NCBI RefSeq assembly: GCF_004798865.1
Contig: NW_025336479.1
Span: 7,642,485 to 7,706,484 of the forward strand
Direction: 5' to 3'
Origin: Varanus komodoensis
Taxonomy: Eukaryota > Chordata > Lepidosauria > Squamata > Varanidae
Length of the DNA stretch: 64,000 bases
The translations under genes were made by a program, and so were the position numbers. The notes beneath the pieces were generated by a model. It was not told the DNA's origin. It saw only the letters and a program-made list of their open reading frames with translations, and did no database searches. The stretch's first letter is position 1. The number at the start of each line of letters is the position of its first letter. Below, piece after piece: positions 50,701 through 62,656 of the stretch.

Positions 50701-51008
50701 GGACCTCAAGGTGATCAAACTGGTCAGTCCTAGAGGAGATCAACCCTGACTGCTCTTTAGAAGGCCAGATACTGAAGATGAAACTCAAATACTTTGGCCA
50801 CCTAATGAGAAGGAAGGACTCACTGGAGAAGAGCCTAATGCTGGGAACAATAGATGGCAAAAGAAGAAGGGGATCGCAGAGAATGAGGTGGCTAAATGGA
50901 GTCACTGAAGCAGTCGGCATGAGCTTAAGTGGACTCCAGGGGATGGTGGAGGCCTGGAGGAATGTCCATGGGGTCGGACATGACTTTGCGACAGACAACA
51001 ACAACACA
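47760..51008 (+). mobile_element. BovB (RTE clade) LINE retrotransposon, near full length, inactive
   Basis: A non-LTR retrotransposon encoding an apurinic endonuclease and a reverse transcriptase. The 48128-48781 segment is the endonuclease (TWNVRSM, ISELKW, VYAPTT, MGDWNTKVG). RT palm motifs follow: 49343-49828 includes SGGDSIPAELF and PKKGN; LDYAKAF lies near 49950; the catalytic YADD is at 50249-50260 inside an open segment 50141-50641. The C-terminal HLMRRKDSLEK and RQRMRW-like block is at 50790-50900. The 3' end is the BovB tail (CATGGGGTCGGACATGAC, then an ACA-rich end). The three long open segments share one frame. They are separated by nonsense codons at 48779, 48851 and 49826, two of which look like CGA-to-TGA (CpG decay), and by small deletions between about 48890 and 49130. 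The 5' edge is approximate: family-like sequence (GATGCCGACACATCATAAT) starts near 47760. Known horizontal spread of BovB among squamates and ruminants supports a squamate host. Confidence 0.93.
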
Positions 51009-51021
51009 ATACATGTATAAC

Positions 51022-51043
51022 TAAATAAATAAATAAATAAAAT
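51022..51043 (+). repeat. (AAAT)n microsatellite just after BovB
   Basis: About five AAAT units follow the BovB ACA-rich tail after a short spacer. It may be an evolved tail or a pre-existing A-rich target. Confidence 0.8.
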
Positions 51044-52294
51044 ACCACAAGATGCCTTGTAGGAATATTCATCCACGGTGGCTTCTTGTTACCTGCAAAC
51101 TGGGACATTGAGGGTAATTCACAGTACAGAAACTCATCTTATGAATAAGCTATGTAGGCTGGGTCATTTGTGGAATGACCCACAGTGCACTGAATAGATG
51201 GTTTTGATCAGTATGGATTGTCTCACACCCTTTCACCCCCAATCCTTCCCCTAAAATCCAGGTGGATTTGGCAGCTGAGGACAGTTTGTCTTCTTTCCCC
51301 ACTTTGCTCCCAAGCACTTTTCATGGCTATTCTTCCTTTTCCCTTCCAGCATCCGTTTTCAATCTATGCCAGTGGTAGTTGCTAGAAAGCCTTTCAAAAT
51401 GCCCCCATGGTACCTTGGAGGTGTTGTTAGTTGTTAGTAAAAGATTTCTTTTAAAAAATTGCAGATGCAATGTATACAAATATGCTCTTTAAAGAAAAGT
51501 ATTGTCCAATTGCACAATGATCTGAAAGTACAAATTGGAAGACTTGGGTAAGTAATTGTCCTGAGGGATTGTTGCAAAAGTACAGCATGTACCAACTCTA
51601 GGCATTGACCCAAAGAGACTCCAAACAGAGATTTTCTTCAGTTTGCTTACTCTTGAGAGCCATCAAAAGCTGATCAAAGACATGGGTGATCTTAGCTCAT
51701 GAAAATGAAGAGCTATACTACTATCTCTCTGAGTTGCTAAAAAATAATTAATTTTCATAACTACTATACAACTTAATAGGAAGTATCACAAGAAATTAAG
51801 AATAAGAGGTAGGAATCTTTGGTTCTTTTGGTACTTGGAGAACAGTAATAGTCAATTGTACGCAGCAGTAAGAAAAAACAACATACTGATTGCACAGCTC
51901 TGGTGGCCTTGGGCTGTTCTGAGTAAAGTTATCAGCTTCCCTGCGAATTTGCATTATCACTAGTTTGTACTCAGAGTGTTCTGGGAATAGATTTCCAAAT
52001 ATAGGTGCCAGCTGTATTTTTTGTTTTCTCTTTTCTCTGGGTTGTTTCACTTTTCATATATGGAAAACACCTTCATACTGGGAGAAATGTGAAGCATATG
52101 GGATAATTACAAGGGACAAATGCACATGTGTGTGTTCCACAACATGCTCATGGAAGCCTTAACCAACAGAGGTTTCAGACATCTATATACATTATGAAAA
52201 GAATATATGTATGCAGTTGTCCTATACCACATCTTCGTTTCCCCCTACATGGAAATATTGTTTTAGGCCCTTTTCTTTTTTCGTCTTTGGTTGC

Positions 52295-52515
52295 CTACAA
52301 ATGTAATCTGTCTTATTTATTTAAACCTTTTGTATGCCGTCCCCCATGCAAGGCATCTTGGGACAGCTCACAATCAATACATTAAAACAATAAAATCACA
52401 TTAAAACAATCCAAGCAGTAAAAGCAAGAAAACACGACTGTTACATGAATACAAGTTTTTAAAATACTGGTTAAATAAAAAGGTTTTGACCTGGCGCCGA
52501 AAAGAACTTAAGCTC
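52295..52515 (-). mobile_element. CR1/L2-clade LINE 3' end, antisense
   Basis: 'cttatttatttaaaccttt', 'tatgccgtcccccatgcaag', a run of 'attaaaacaataaaa'-type sequence and then 'aaaaaggttttgacctggcg', 'ccgaaaagaac' form the antisense 3' untranslated region of the same LINE group as fragment B. Confidence 0.7.
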
Positions 52516-52769
52516 TTGTGCCTAATTACCAGTTGCTCCCAAATGAAAATCAAAGAGGAAGCATTACAATATCAGTTGAAAGTTTCCTAATTGTTGATTC
52601 AAAAGCCACCCATTTCAGTATCATACTATATTAGCTTTTTACTGAGAATCACATAATGCCACACAACATGGATCGGTAGTATGTGTGCTTAACATTTATA
52701 CTAATCACTGCTATTTCTTCTCTCTTTTTCTTCTCTGTTTTATGTTCTATTTTTGTCCATTTTTGTCTC

Positions 52770-52850
52770 TCTCATTTATTTATAAATTTATATCCCTTCT
52801 TTTCAAGGGTCCTTTTGAGGTTATTGAAAATCAAAATATTTCAGCAGCAG
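52770..52850 (-). mobile_element. Short LINE 3'-end remnant, antisense
   Basis: 'catttatttataaatttata', 'tcccttcttttcaagggtcc' resembles the antisense terminus of the local LINE group. About 80 bases only. Confidence 0.35.
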
Positions 52851-54577
52851 CAAAAAGAGAAAAGCATGATGTTTATGTTGGTGTGACCCACCTTGGGTTT
52901 GACTGTGACCCAGTTGGGGGCCATTACCCACAAACTGACAACCACAGACCTAGAAGACTCTTTAATGGTTAAAATTTAACCTATGATTTTGATACTCAGA
53001 CATCAATTTTGTATTTGCATGGTGAAATTTGACATTTTCAAACAGTTATAATGCTTTGGTAAACATAACAAGTGAAGGCCAGTGCAAAGAACTCTGATGA
53101 AAAACATATGATTCCTAACACTAACCAGTAATATGACAGTTGATCTCACACTTTTAGGACCACAGAATATAATTACGTTGTCAGTTCGATGAAAACTATG
53201 CAAAGGGAATGGTCTGTAACAGAAATCAACCACAAACTCCTATTTAATGTGGTTTTTCCCAACATCATGTTTTAAATATTTATCTCTACTGATTTAAAAT
53301 GTTATATATGGTCTCAAAATCATTGCCAAGTTATGTCACTTGATGGTGTTCTGTTGCTGTAGATTTAACCCTGCGTTTGTCCTCCTGATGCCTAGATTGC
53401 CAAAAATGTAGGGAAGATAATATCCTGCTTCAGCCAAATGAAGTGATGCATTCAGACTTCCTGAGGAAACAGCCTCTTGTGTGCAGCTAAAATATTTATT
53501 TATCCAGGTTTCATCTTACTGAATTTGTTGTTCACTAAAACAAGCAAAACTCTACAGACTGTAATGAGATAATCTAAAGCTGAGACTTACCCCCTGCCTC
53601 GATCTACAGATGAATGGTATTTGAGATACATTTTTAAAGGGAAATGAGATCTCCTCCTGAACATCTGGGGGGAAATATAGAAAGTTTGATAGGTGGTGTC
53701 TTGCTGACATGTATTTGCATCTAAAGTGTTAGCTGTTTTTCTCAAACATACTATTTGTAAATATATGTATTTAAAAGAATCATAAACTGGTAATTTAAAT
53801 AAGAAAACAGGCCAAGAGTTAGAGTTAATACCTTCAAGAAGACACCCTGATTATTTAAGGAATCATGTCTTATTTTGCAGAGTCTGTAACACTCATGCTG
53901 CTTCATAATAACAGTCAATACTCCAGTAGAGGTCAAGGCAAGTCCTAGAGCATGATCTGATAGCACATGACGCTGCCTTTTTGTTGAAGTTAAACAGGTG
54001 TGGTTTAGGTCAGTGCCTGGATGGGAGAGCACCTGGAAATCCCATCCCTTCTGCCTGAAGTCCCTTGATGGAAGAAAGTTAGTATATAAAAATAGTAAAT
54101 AAAAGTCAGATAAGCAATGAAATGCAGTGTTGAGAGAGCTTTCCCTTCACTCCCTTGAACCAGATTAGGTTGAGGTGATGGAAGGCAGTGGCAGCAAGGA
54201 ATATAAATCTGAAAACGGGGCAAAGCACATATATGGTTGTATGGGTGGTTGCGGGAGTCTTTCCTTCACAGCCATTAATAATCTGCAGATTACTGGAGAG
54301 GAATATATACCTTGTTTTGTTTATACAGTGAAATCTGTTCTTAGTTGTACAATGTAAGCTATTGATGCTGTGTGGGTTGTTATTAAGCAATTATATTTTT
54401 ATTTGATTTTTACAATCTTTCAAGAAACCAAACATCAGTGAAAAACCACTGAAAATACAAAACAGGTACCACAAACATGTTTACAGAAAAAAGGGGAAAG
54501 CACAAGAACACAACTCCCCCTCCCCCCATGCAGCTGCACAGTATCAATCAGAGATACCTCAAACTGGTCTTGAAAAT

Positions 54578-54615
54578 ATTACTAATAATATATATTAGTG
54601 TATAATATTAGTAAT
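54578..54615. repeat. AT-rich imperfect inverted repeat
   Basis: ATTACTAATAATATA and TATAATATTAGTAAT pair at 13 of 15 positions with an 8-base loop. Confidence 0.6.
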
Positions 54616-56179
54616 GCATATATGCTCACACATAGACACACAAATACTCAAAATTCATGTTCCACGTCACTAATACAGGCTAAGGTGGGTTGACTAGATG
54701 TTGAGTTGGAGTTGCTTCTGTAGTATTCCTGACTGTGTGTGCAGAAGGCTCTTATTTAACCTGGTTTTTCCCATCTTCCCCGACAGCTGCCAGTACCCAC
54801 TGTCAGATCAGGCCCCACAAGGCTGAATGACCCCAGCATATTGATTCATATTACCTAAGATTAGTGGGAAATAAAATGAGACTGGTTTGACTTTTTGCCT
54901 TTCAACTTCACTGCAGTGGTTTCCAAAGTTGAAGTAGCATTACCTTCCAGTAAACCTCATATTCTGCCTCCTCAGCTAAAGTCTGTGAGTGACAACAAGC
55001 AGCACCTCTGAGTGGCAGGAAGCAGGACTACTCTCTTGTTGCAGGCGGCTTTACAGCCCTACACCCTATTTCCTGCAAATGAGCCCGATTGGTTCTTTGG
55101 CTGAAGGTTATAAGTTGCAAGGGACACAAGCAGCTGCAGCAGCTCTGAGTGGAAGGGAAAACTACACCACAACACTCACTGGAAGAAACTTTACCACCTG
55201 GCAAAATACCCCTTTTCCAGTTAGCGTTCTATGAATTAGTCCATATCTGGTCCGTTTCACTTTCATGGGTATTCAGGAATGTCTGTTCCATTCCCGTTTT
55301 ACATCAAACTGTTAACTTGTTAAAAAAGGAAAGATACAGAATGTGTGCTTATTCTTGTAGGCATTATTCTCTTACACACACATGTTTTTATGATTCTTTC
55401 CCTAATCTATGCATTTCCGTATGCATGTTTTGAGTCGGGGATGGCACTGCAAAATTTGAAGAATTTAAGAAGTGAAGAATAATTGCATCTGCATATTAGC
55501 CTTGAAGGTGCTAATTAGACTGGCTCACTTAGAAACAGGATTCAAGCAAAGTTCTCCAGGATTCAAATATAGATGGTCCAAATTTTAGTTTGCTTTACAT
55601 GACTCAAAACTGCACAAAATCTGCACATCTAATATCAGATTTCTACAAAGATACATTACCCTAAGAATTTCTGCTGATAAAATCCCGTTCAAGAAATTCC
55701 AAATTTCCACCACTACCAGTTCCCCAGGAGCTTCCAGGGTTCAGGAGGAACTCCCAACTTTCTAGAGCAGATTTTTGCAGGTAGAAAGAGAAAGAGAGGG
55801 AAGAAGAAAATCAGTTGCAGGAGCTTCCTTCTGTGCAGTAGTGCAACCACTGGGTACAATTCAGTGTCTGTCAAGAAAATATACTCTGTGTGTACGCATG
55901 CTCAGTTATATATTTCAACAAAAAACAAAGACATTTCAGAATTACATATGAGAATTTTGTATTCTGTATTCATTTCTTTTCATTCCAGGCACTGGCACAT
56001 TTTCTATTTATTTATTCTTATTTATAGAATATTTTTATCCATAAACTGTGAATCCCAGCTTTCAAGTTGAATGTGCAAATCATTCACTGCTGAAGAGCAA
56101 GGAATCCCTTATATAGTGCCCATGGGCATCTCTAGTGGTACCCAAGAAGAGGTCCCCAGTATAGATCCCAAGTACACCT

Positions 56180-56500
56180 GATTTTTTTAAAGTATATTTT
56201 TATTTCTTCAATGTTGTATGTATGTACATGGCCTGTAACTTTCTAGCAATTATATGTATGCGTCAGCAAAAGTGGACTCAATATTCAATTAATTGTCCAT
56301 TTGAGTTTGGTGTATATATACTGTATCTTTCTATATCAAAAGCATTGTTAGGTCCTCAATCCATTGCACTAGATGCAGTGACTGATTATCCTTTTAATTT
56401 TGTAATATCCGTTAGCTGTCAAAATGAAGTAGAGAATCCATTTCTCTTTCCATTTGTTAATTTCCACACAGGAGGTAACAGTTAGAAAGAATGTGAATAT
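56180..56500. repeat. Unnamed AT-rich interspersed repeat, copy 1
   Basis: Shares an ordered series of blocks with 60510-60745: 'tctagcaattata', 'ccatttga', 'gtaaggtcttcac'-like followed by 'ccattgcact', 'cttttaattttg/cttttagttg' with 'tgtcaaa', and 'ccatttgttaatttcc'. Overall identity looks like about two thirds. It has the character of a decayed LINE untranslated region, but I cannot name the family. Confidence 0.5.
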
Positions 56501-57908
56501 TAATTTTTTTCCAGCACAACAATTGCATTTGTAATAACTTCCTTCCAAAATGAAGGAACTATTGGACATTACCAAAACATATTTATAAAAGCAACATTGG
56601 CTGTATTGCACCACCAGCAATAGACAGCCCCTTATGAAAGAGACATTGTGGTGTTCAGCAGACATAAAGCAAATGTTTTTGCTGAATAAGACATAATATA
56701 AGATCCATAAACATGATAGGTAGATGCCAAAGTGGCAATCCACTACTTAGCTATTTGTGGTAATGCCGACAGCAGTTTCTCAAATTCCCAACTGTGCTCA
56801 CAGGTCCAAATTTGCTGAAGACACATCCCGTAGATAAAACAGTGGGCTGTTTGCCTTTTTCTTTTTCCTTTAATGAAAGCTTTCAAGACAATCTTAAGTA
56901 ATGAGTAGTTTCTTTCATTAGATCCATGGCACCAACTGTATGGACGAATCTCAGGAGGGGTTTTGTTTTTATCAGATTAGGAAATATTCCTTAATTTTAG
57001 GGAACTGGAAATAAACAAAGTGGAAATAGAACCTCAAGTGGCAGTGAAATAACTTAGATGTGAAAACAAGTTTGCGTTTTGTTTGTTTTTCAGAGACACA
57101 GTTAGCAAAAATAATTTTATTTATCCTTTCAGTTTCACAGATTTTGCAATAGGACTGTGCCAGTGTAAATAGCCAGTGAATCACCTACATAGAACTTGAG
57201 CGTATTTTTATTTGTAAAGGCTGAAGATATATGATTTGAGTACATTTTCCAAGTATACAGCTGACTTGGCATGCTATATCATGCTACCCTTAACATACTG
57301 ATATTCTCTGATGAGAGTGATGTTAAATACTAAACACCATGCAGTCCATTGCAAAGTTACTGTTCAGTCACAAAAGGGCCCAGATAATTTCTCCTCTCCT
57401 GACACATGTCGAGTTCCTGCCTTATTTCTTTGACTTCTTCCCCGCTTGTGGCTGGCACAAGTTGCTGTCACTGCCACTGTCATTCCTGCAGTCACTTGCC
57501 CTGATGTCACAGCTGACAAATTTTTAAAAGATGATGTCTTGTGCGTAGGAAAAAAGATCCTTGGTAGCAGCGACTAACAACGTGCAGGAACTAGCCGATA
57601 CCACTGTACTATTTGCTGCTGTCAACAGCTGCTGACAGCTGCCTACTGTGAAAGCGGGCTGTGCCTTCTGCTGGCTTCAGACATCAGAGAATGTGATTCT
57701 TTGCCTTGTTTTTGGTCCTTTGTTACTGGAGTTGGTCACAAGGTCACATTAGAAACTCATACGAGAACTTAATTCCGCAGACAGAGGTCGATATCCACTG
57801 AAGTTTGGCCAGTTCTGAAGTGTTGTACATGGTGGTGATTTCCCCCAGTTTCGTTTGTATGTTTAAATTGAAATGCTAGTAATTCTCTTTGTTTTGCTTT
57901 AATAGGGG

Positions 57909-57926
57909 TGGTGTGTGTGTGTGTGT
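57909..57926. repeat. (TG)n microsatellite
   Basis: Nine TG units. Confidence 0.9.
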
Positions 57927-58556
57927 AATTTGTCTTGTAAAATGTTTCGGCGGGACTGGCAGTATGACAGAACTCTTCAGATAGGCAAGGCTTAAAGTTA
58001 AGTTGAACTGCCATGTTAAATAACTCCACATGTCTGCTTTACAAGCTGTCAGTGCATCTCTTAAATGCAGCTGCAGTAGCATTTGTCAGAACTGACTGAT
58101 TCTTGGGCAGGTCATGGGTTTCCAAAGTTGGGTGATCTTGAAAACATTTGCAACATTAATCTTTAAAAGTAGGAACAAGTGATTCATAAGGATTGTTTGT
58201 GTAATGTTTAAAAAATTGGGGACAGAGTGAGAAGAAGGTTGTTGCTTGCTTAGTGCGTGCACATCTGCAAAGACCTGCCTAACTTGTCAAGGATGGAACT
58301 TGAAAAGGAAGGATTTCCCTTCAAATGACTGACTCCGGAGAGCTTATTATGAATTATTTTTGTCCTACGGGTAATCGTCCCCTCCCACTCTCTTTTAAGG
58401 AATTGCCAAAAGTTTTAATGTAGACTTTCAAAGTGAATTTAAAATAGAGTTGCTGTTTTGGTTACACTTTGGAATCTTCTTAAGTGAAGAGCAAAGCACC
58501 TGCAAAAACAGTCAATTGGTTCTACAGTTCGGATGGTCTCTGGCATCCCTTAAAGT

Positions 58557-58605
58557 TGTCTTTCTTCTCTCCTTTTTGTTTTCTTTTTTGTTTTGTTTTC
58601 TGTAG
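58557..58605 (+). promoter_or_regulatory. COX10: 3' splice site (polypyrimidine tract and acceptor) of the COX10 exon
   Basis: About 45 bases of nearly pure T/C with a few G run into TGTAG directly before the COX10 exon. This is a strong vertebrate acceptor and fixes the exon's 5' edge at 58606, matching the phase-0 junction before Phe-Phe-Glu. The matching donor is GTAAGG at 58677-58682. Confidence 0.85.
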
Positions 58606-58676
58606 TTCTTTGAGGTTCCATTTGATTCAAATATGAATAGGACAAAAAACAGACCCCTGGTGCGCGGACAGATCAG
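58606..58676 (+). CDS. COX10: COX10 internal coding exon (heme O synthase)
   Basis: This is one exon of protoheme IX farnesyltransferase, the UbiA-family enzyme of the mitochondrial inner membrane that joins protoheme IX to farnesyl diphosphate to give heme O, the precursor of heme A in cytochrome c oxidase. Seen: a T-rich tract ending in TGTAG before 58606, an open frame of 23 codons plus two bases, and a consensus donor GTAAGG at 58677. The frame starts FFEVPFDSNMNRTKNRPLV and ends RGQI. I recognise this as the COX10 segment following the conserved Asn-Gln of the previous exon; Glu3 and Asp7 fit the N-x3-E-x3-D substrate/Mg-binding motif, and RTKNR is also shared with bacterial CtaB/CyoE. 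It starts in phase 0 and leaves an AG that the next exon should complete as a Ser codon. The in-frame ATG at 58633 is an internal Met, not a start. The exon number was not verified. Confidence 0.93.
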
Positions 58677-60216
58677 GTAAGGCTAAACACACCTGCTTCC
58701 TTGAATGAGTAATGAATATCATTGTTCCTTTTATATAGTTCACCAGTATTCTGCCTTTACTTGTGTTTAGATAAGCAAATATGTCAACTTATATAGAACA
58801 AAAGACCTGAAAAGAAATATCATTTTTTGTGCTTTGGCGATTCTGAAAGTTTATAATACCACATCAAAACATACTGGCTTTCTCCAGTCATGTTCAGAAA
58901 GTGCCATGTAGTGCCATCCATATCTAAGCCATCTAGTAAAGAAGTATACCTTTATATTTTTTGTAAACATAGAAATTAAGAGATGCAAGATTCCAGGTAT
59001 TCCTATACAGTGTTGGAGACAAAAGCAAACTTGTGTTACATTGTTAGAAGTAAGTTAGAAGTGATCCTAGTTAAGCCTTGAAAATAATTCTGGATCTCTC
59101 ACAATTATTCTTAAAAGGAATGACAAACACGTCTGAAATTCATGTTAGCTTTCAATCCAAGATCCTACATGATAACGGGAAAGGATGGAATGGGTGTATC
59201 TGATATATGTAAGAGGTGTTATCCACTTCTTTACTGCCACTATCCCATGCAAAGAGTTACTGATTATAAATGATTTTATTACCCTTTGTAGGCCTGGTTT
59301 GTAATTACTTGACTTTTTTTACCGTGGCATTTCTTGCCAAAGTTCCAGAATCTATGTTGCATTTTCTGCATGTTTAATTGGTTTTAAATTAGCCATATTT
59401 TCTTGATGCAGAACTTGGATATATTTGTTTTGCGATAGATGAATGTTAGATACATTTTGGAAATCTGACTTTGAAGGTCAGAGATTTATAAAATGGCAAA
59501 CATTTATGTTTAATTTATTTAATTACTTGTTTTAAATTATCTACTTAAGATAAATGAAACCAAGTAGAAGGAAGTCTCTTATCCATGCCAGGACTTCCTA
59601 GCAAACATTCTCTGAATTGATTGTATGATTCTACTATGCAGCAAAGAGACTTCATTGACTCAGTAATATTTGGTTTAAATTGGTACTTCAACCCCAAATA
59701 TATTTACTCTATCCACCTATAATTTATGCAACACTCCTGTTGTATATACTTATATGTTTCTGCTGTTGATAACTGGTATTCCTATCAGTATTTGGTCATT
59801 AATATTCTACCCCACATCAGTACCAAATACCAAGCCAGATACTACATTTTGCATAATATAATAAAATAATGTATTGAAAGCAAAGCGGGATATTCTTGCA
59901 ATATGTTTGTCTCATTTTGCAACCCCAGCAACCGTCATAAGAGGTTCCAGTAAAATATCAAGGTCTTCAATATAAATTTTTATAATTTCTGGATATCCTC
60001 TGAAGGGCAGTAGTGTAGTTGTTGATACCTGTCTTGGTACCAATCAGGCTCTGTGCCACTTCTCATATTTAGTCTATCTCTTAGATTTTTCTTTAATTAA
60101 AAGAAAAATAACTAGGAAGGCAGCAGCACTGCCTTTTTTAAAAAAAGTTGAGATTTCAACAGAAAGAAAGAAAAAAAAAGGAAAAAGGAAAAGAGGATAT
60201 GCAAATACATGGATTT

Positions 60217-60472
60217 ATATACCGTATGTTTCGCTCTATAAGACGCACCTGACCATAAGACGCACCTAGTTTTTAGAGGAGGAAAACAAGAAAAAAAATA
60301 TTCTGAATCAAATGGGCACATAATCACAGGCACATTCCCCATAACTTCCCCATGGGCTACACATCTGACAGACTTACTGCACACACATATTCGCTGTATA
60401 AGACGCACAGACATTTCCCCTTACTTTTGAGGGGGGAAAAGTGCGTCTTATAGAGCAAAAAATACGGTATAT
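60217..60472. mobile_element. TIR MITE (256 bp) with repeated ATAAGACGCAC motifs
   Basis: The ends are near-perfect inverted repeats of about 32 bases: the left end starts ATATACCGTATGTTTCGC and the right end, read inward, ATATACCGTATTTTTTGC; both continue into CTATAAGACGCAC. Two more direct copies of ATAAGACGCAC lie at about 60256 and 60399, so the tips can fold into alternative hairpins. There is no coding capacity. The 'accgtatttttcgctctataagacgcac' motif recurs in reptile and other vertebrate MITEs. I cannot fix the superfamily, and the ATAT ends may include a short target duplication. Confidence 0.8.
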
Positions 60473-60479
60473 CCATATT

Positions 60480-60760
60480 AATAAATGCCTGTATGCATAT
60501 ATGTGAAAATACAGCATTCTAGCAATTATAGATAAGTTTCATAAACAGACCAGCTCCCCAAATAACTATCCATTTGAACGTGATGTCTATAGGCCACCTA
60601 TTCAAATATTGAAAATATTGTAAGGTCTTCACTCTATTGCATTTTAGAAGATAAATATTTATCCATCCTATATTATAATACCATTCTTTTAGTTGTCAAA
60701 GGGGCATAGCAATTCACTTACTCTGACCATTTGTTAATTTTCAAGAAGCATGCTGATAAT
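60480..60760. repeat. Unnamed AT-rich interspersed repeat, copy 2
   Basis: Same orientation and block order as the copy at 56180-56500. It directly follows the 60217-60472 MITE. The A-rich stretch at 60110-60215 before the MITE may belong to the same repeat, in which case the MITE inserted into it. Confidence 0.5.
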
Positions 60761-62644
60761 TTAAAAAGGCACCATCAAATACTAAAGAATACAATATTTA
60801 TCCAGCTCCATTTTTATTTGGGTTGAAAAGAATGACTTTGTGTTTTGGAGTTCAGTCATCAACTCTGCTATACGCTTAACTTTTGGACACATTACCTTTA
60901 TTTTGGTTTTCAGCTTACCTTCTGGGAAATGAGTTGTTTTCTGGCCTGCCATGGCAATCATTTTATGAACAGCCAAGCCAGCCATGGCAGCCATTTTGTG
61001 AAGGCAGCCATGACATTTCAAATGCCAAGTGTAGCCACCAAAACATGAGGACATCTGTTCTAAAGACTTACCAAAGTGTAATAACATCTATATAATATTT
61101 TAAAATGTTAACATTGTTACAATATTTTATATTTAACTTATGACAGTCTTGTGTTTGTCTGTGTGTTATATTGCCTATAGTATGTGTTTTATATAATTTA
61201 AAATATTTTCTCTCACTGGTTGTATATTGTATATAAAAAGAAGAAAATAACACTTTAAAATATTTCTCCTTAGAATTTTCATCTAACACAGAATGATCTC
61301 TGCAATAAAGACATTCCCATGATATATTATTAAATATATTATTAAAGTGTAACTCTTGATCCTTGCTTTTTCTGAAAATACATGGTTAGATTGTCTTATT
61401 AGATGGCTTAGGTATATTACATTATATACTGTAAGACTTACTCTTTCATTCTACATAAATCACTGCTAGCTCATCTTTTTACTTTACAGTGAATCATGAG
61501 GTGGGAATTAAATCTCTGGTGATGTTTTACAAAAAGAATTCTTAAACATGTGTCACCTTTTTACATGTTCTCTGCTCCATGTATACATACAAATAAAAAG
61601 CCAGCATCCCATGGGGATCCTGTTTGAACAGAAACTTAAAGCAACCTTGATTTCTGTTTGTATGTCTGTTCAGTTTCTTAAAGGATTGGATTCCAACTTA
61701 TGAGGGAACAGGGAGTGCTACACCTTATTTGCAAATGTTAAACTAAAGCCCTTATTCATAAACTATTCAACAAACAATTTTCAGATAGCATTTCCATGAT
61801 TTGTGCCAAGGATTATTTATAACGAAATTATGTTTTCCCTTAGGCATCTGTGAACAGTTGGTCGTATTTATTTCTGTTTTTTATCCATCATCTTTAGAGG
61901 ATTGAAAAAAAGTGATGGATGAAATTACATGAAAATTGAAACAAAATAGTAAAGCAGACCCTGGGGGTAAACTCACTCTCATTGTAAATAGCGTACTTTG
62001 GTAAACTTGTTCTGATTTGTTCTGTAAGATGGTGCTAATTACAGATTTCTAAGTTCAGTTACTTTTATTTTAAAGCATGATGGGGAATATTCTAATGAGA
62101 ACATCTGTTGAACATGCAATGAGCCAAAAACTGGGCCCAGCCAAAATTCTGTGCACCTTTCATTCTGATCTATGAATTTGGTTAGAAGTCTCCTCCCACT
62201 TTCCTATCCTCAAATAAAATTAAAGCTTTTTCATGATTTCATCTATATATATCTATTCAGGTCTGCTTTATAGTTTAGATGGGAAACTTGGTTCTTGCGT
62301 GTATAACAATGTTCTTCCACCAAAAATGCCATACGATATATAGAGAGCATAGGTTTTACACACTTGAATTCCTAGAAATATTTGCCTTCATATACTTAGT
62401 TGCTCTGGAAAACATTTATGCACAAATAATTGGTTTTCACCTATATATCTTGAGAGTTTGAGTTTCTTCTTATACCATTTATCACCAGCTAGTACAGAAC
62501 GGAAGAAAAAGAAGCTTGTATATTTGAAGTCACATTCTTCTAGAAAGGGATTCCATTTGGGCAAAGCCATATTCACCAAACTCGAAACTTCAGTATACTA
62601 TTTCTTTATCTTCTCATTCTTCCCACCCTTTGTGGTCATGAGAG

Positions 62645-62656
62645 CCCCCCCCCCCC
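62645..62656. repeat. Poly-C run (12)
   Basis: Uninterrupted C; its length may be unreliable. Confidence 0.9.

Larger units (their letters stand above)
52975..58556. other. Intronic stretch before the COX10 exon
   Basis: Apart from the AT inverted repeat at 54578, the AT-rich repeat at 56180 and the TG tract at 57909, nothing is identified. 57400-57720 is relatively GC-rich, with repeated CTGTCA/CAGCTG words; it shows no exon. Confidence 0.55.
1..58605 (+). other. COX10: Inferred COX10 intron upstream of the exon (3' part)
   Basis: No recognisable host coding exon precedes 58606, so by inference this whole stretch is intron; its 5' splice site lies outside the window. It is AT-rich, with stop codons throughout all frames. 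The recognisable content is old transposon fragments and microsatellites, listed separately. COX10 is known for long introns in mammals, so a squamate intron above 58 kb is plausible. An unrelated nested or antisense gene cannot be excluded from sequence alone. Confidence 0.75.

Noticed and set aside
57400-57720. An alternative COX10 promoter or first exon in the GC-richer stretch.
   Set aside because: No CpG island, no clear exon boundary and no protein similarity; composition alone is insufficient.
58633-58676. ATG at 58633 as a translation start, making the exon a first coding exon.
   Set aside because: The frame is open upstream to the acceptor, and the upstream residues FFEVPFDSN are conserved COX10 sequence.
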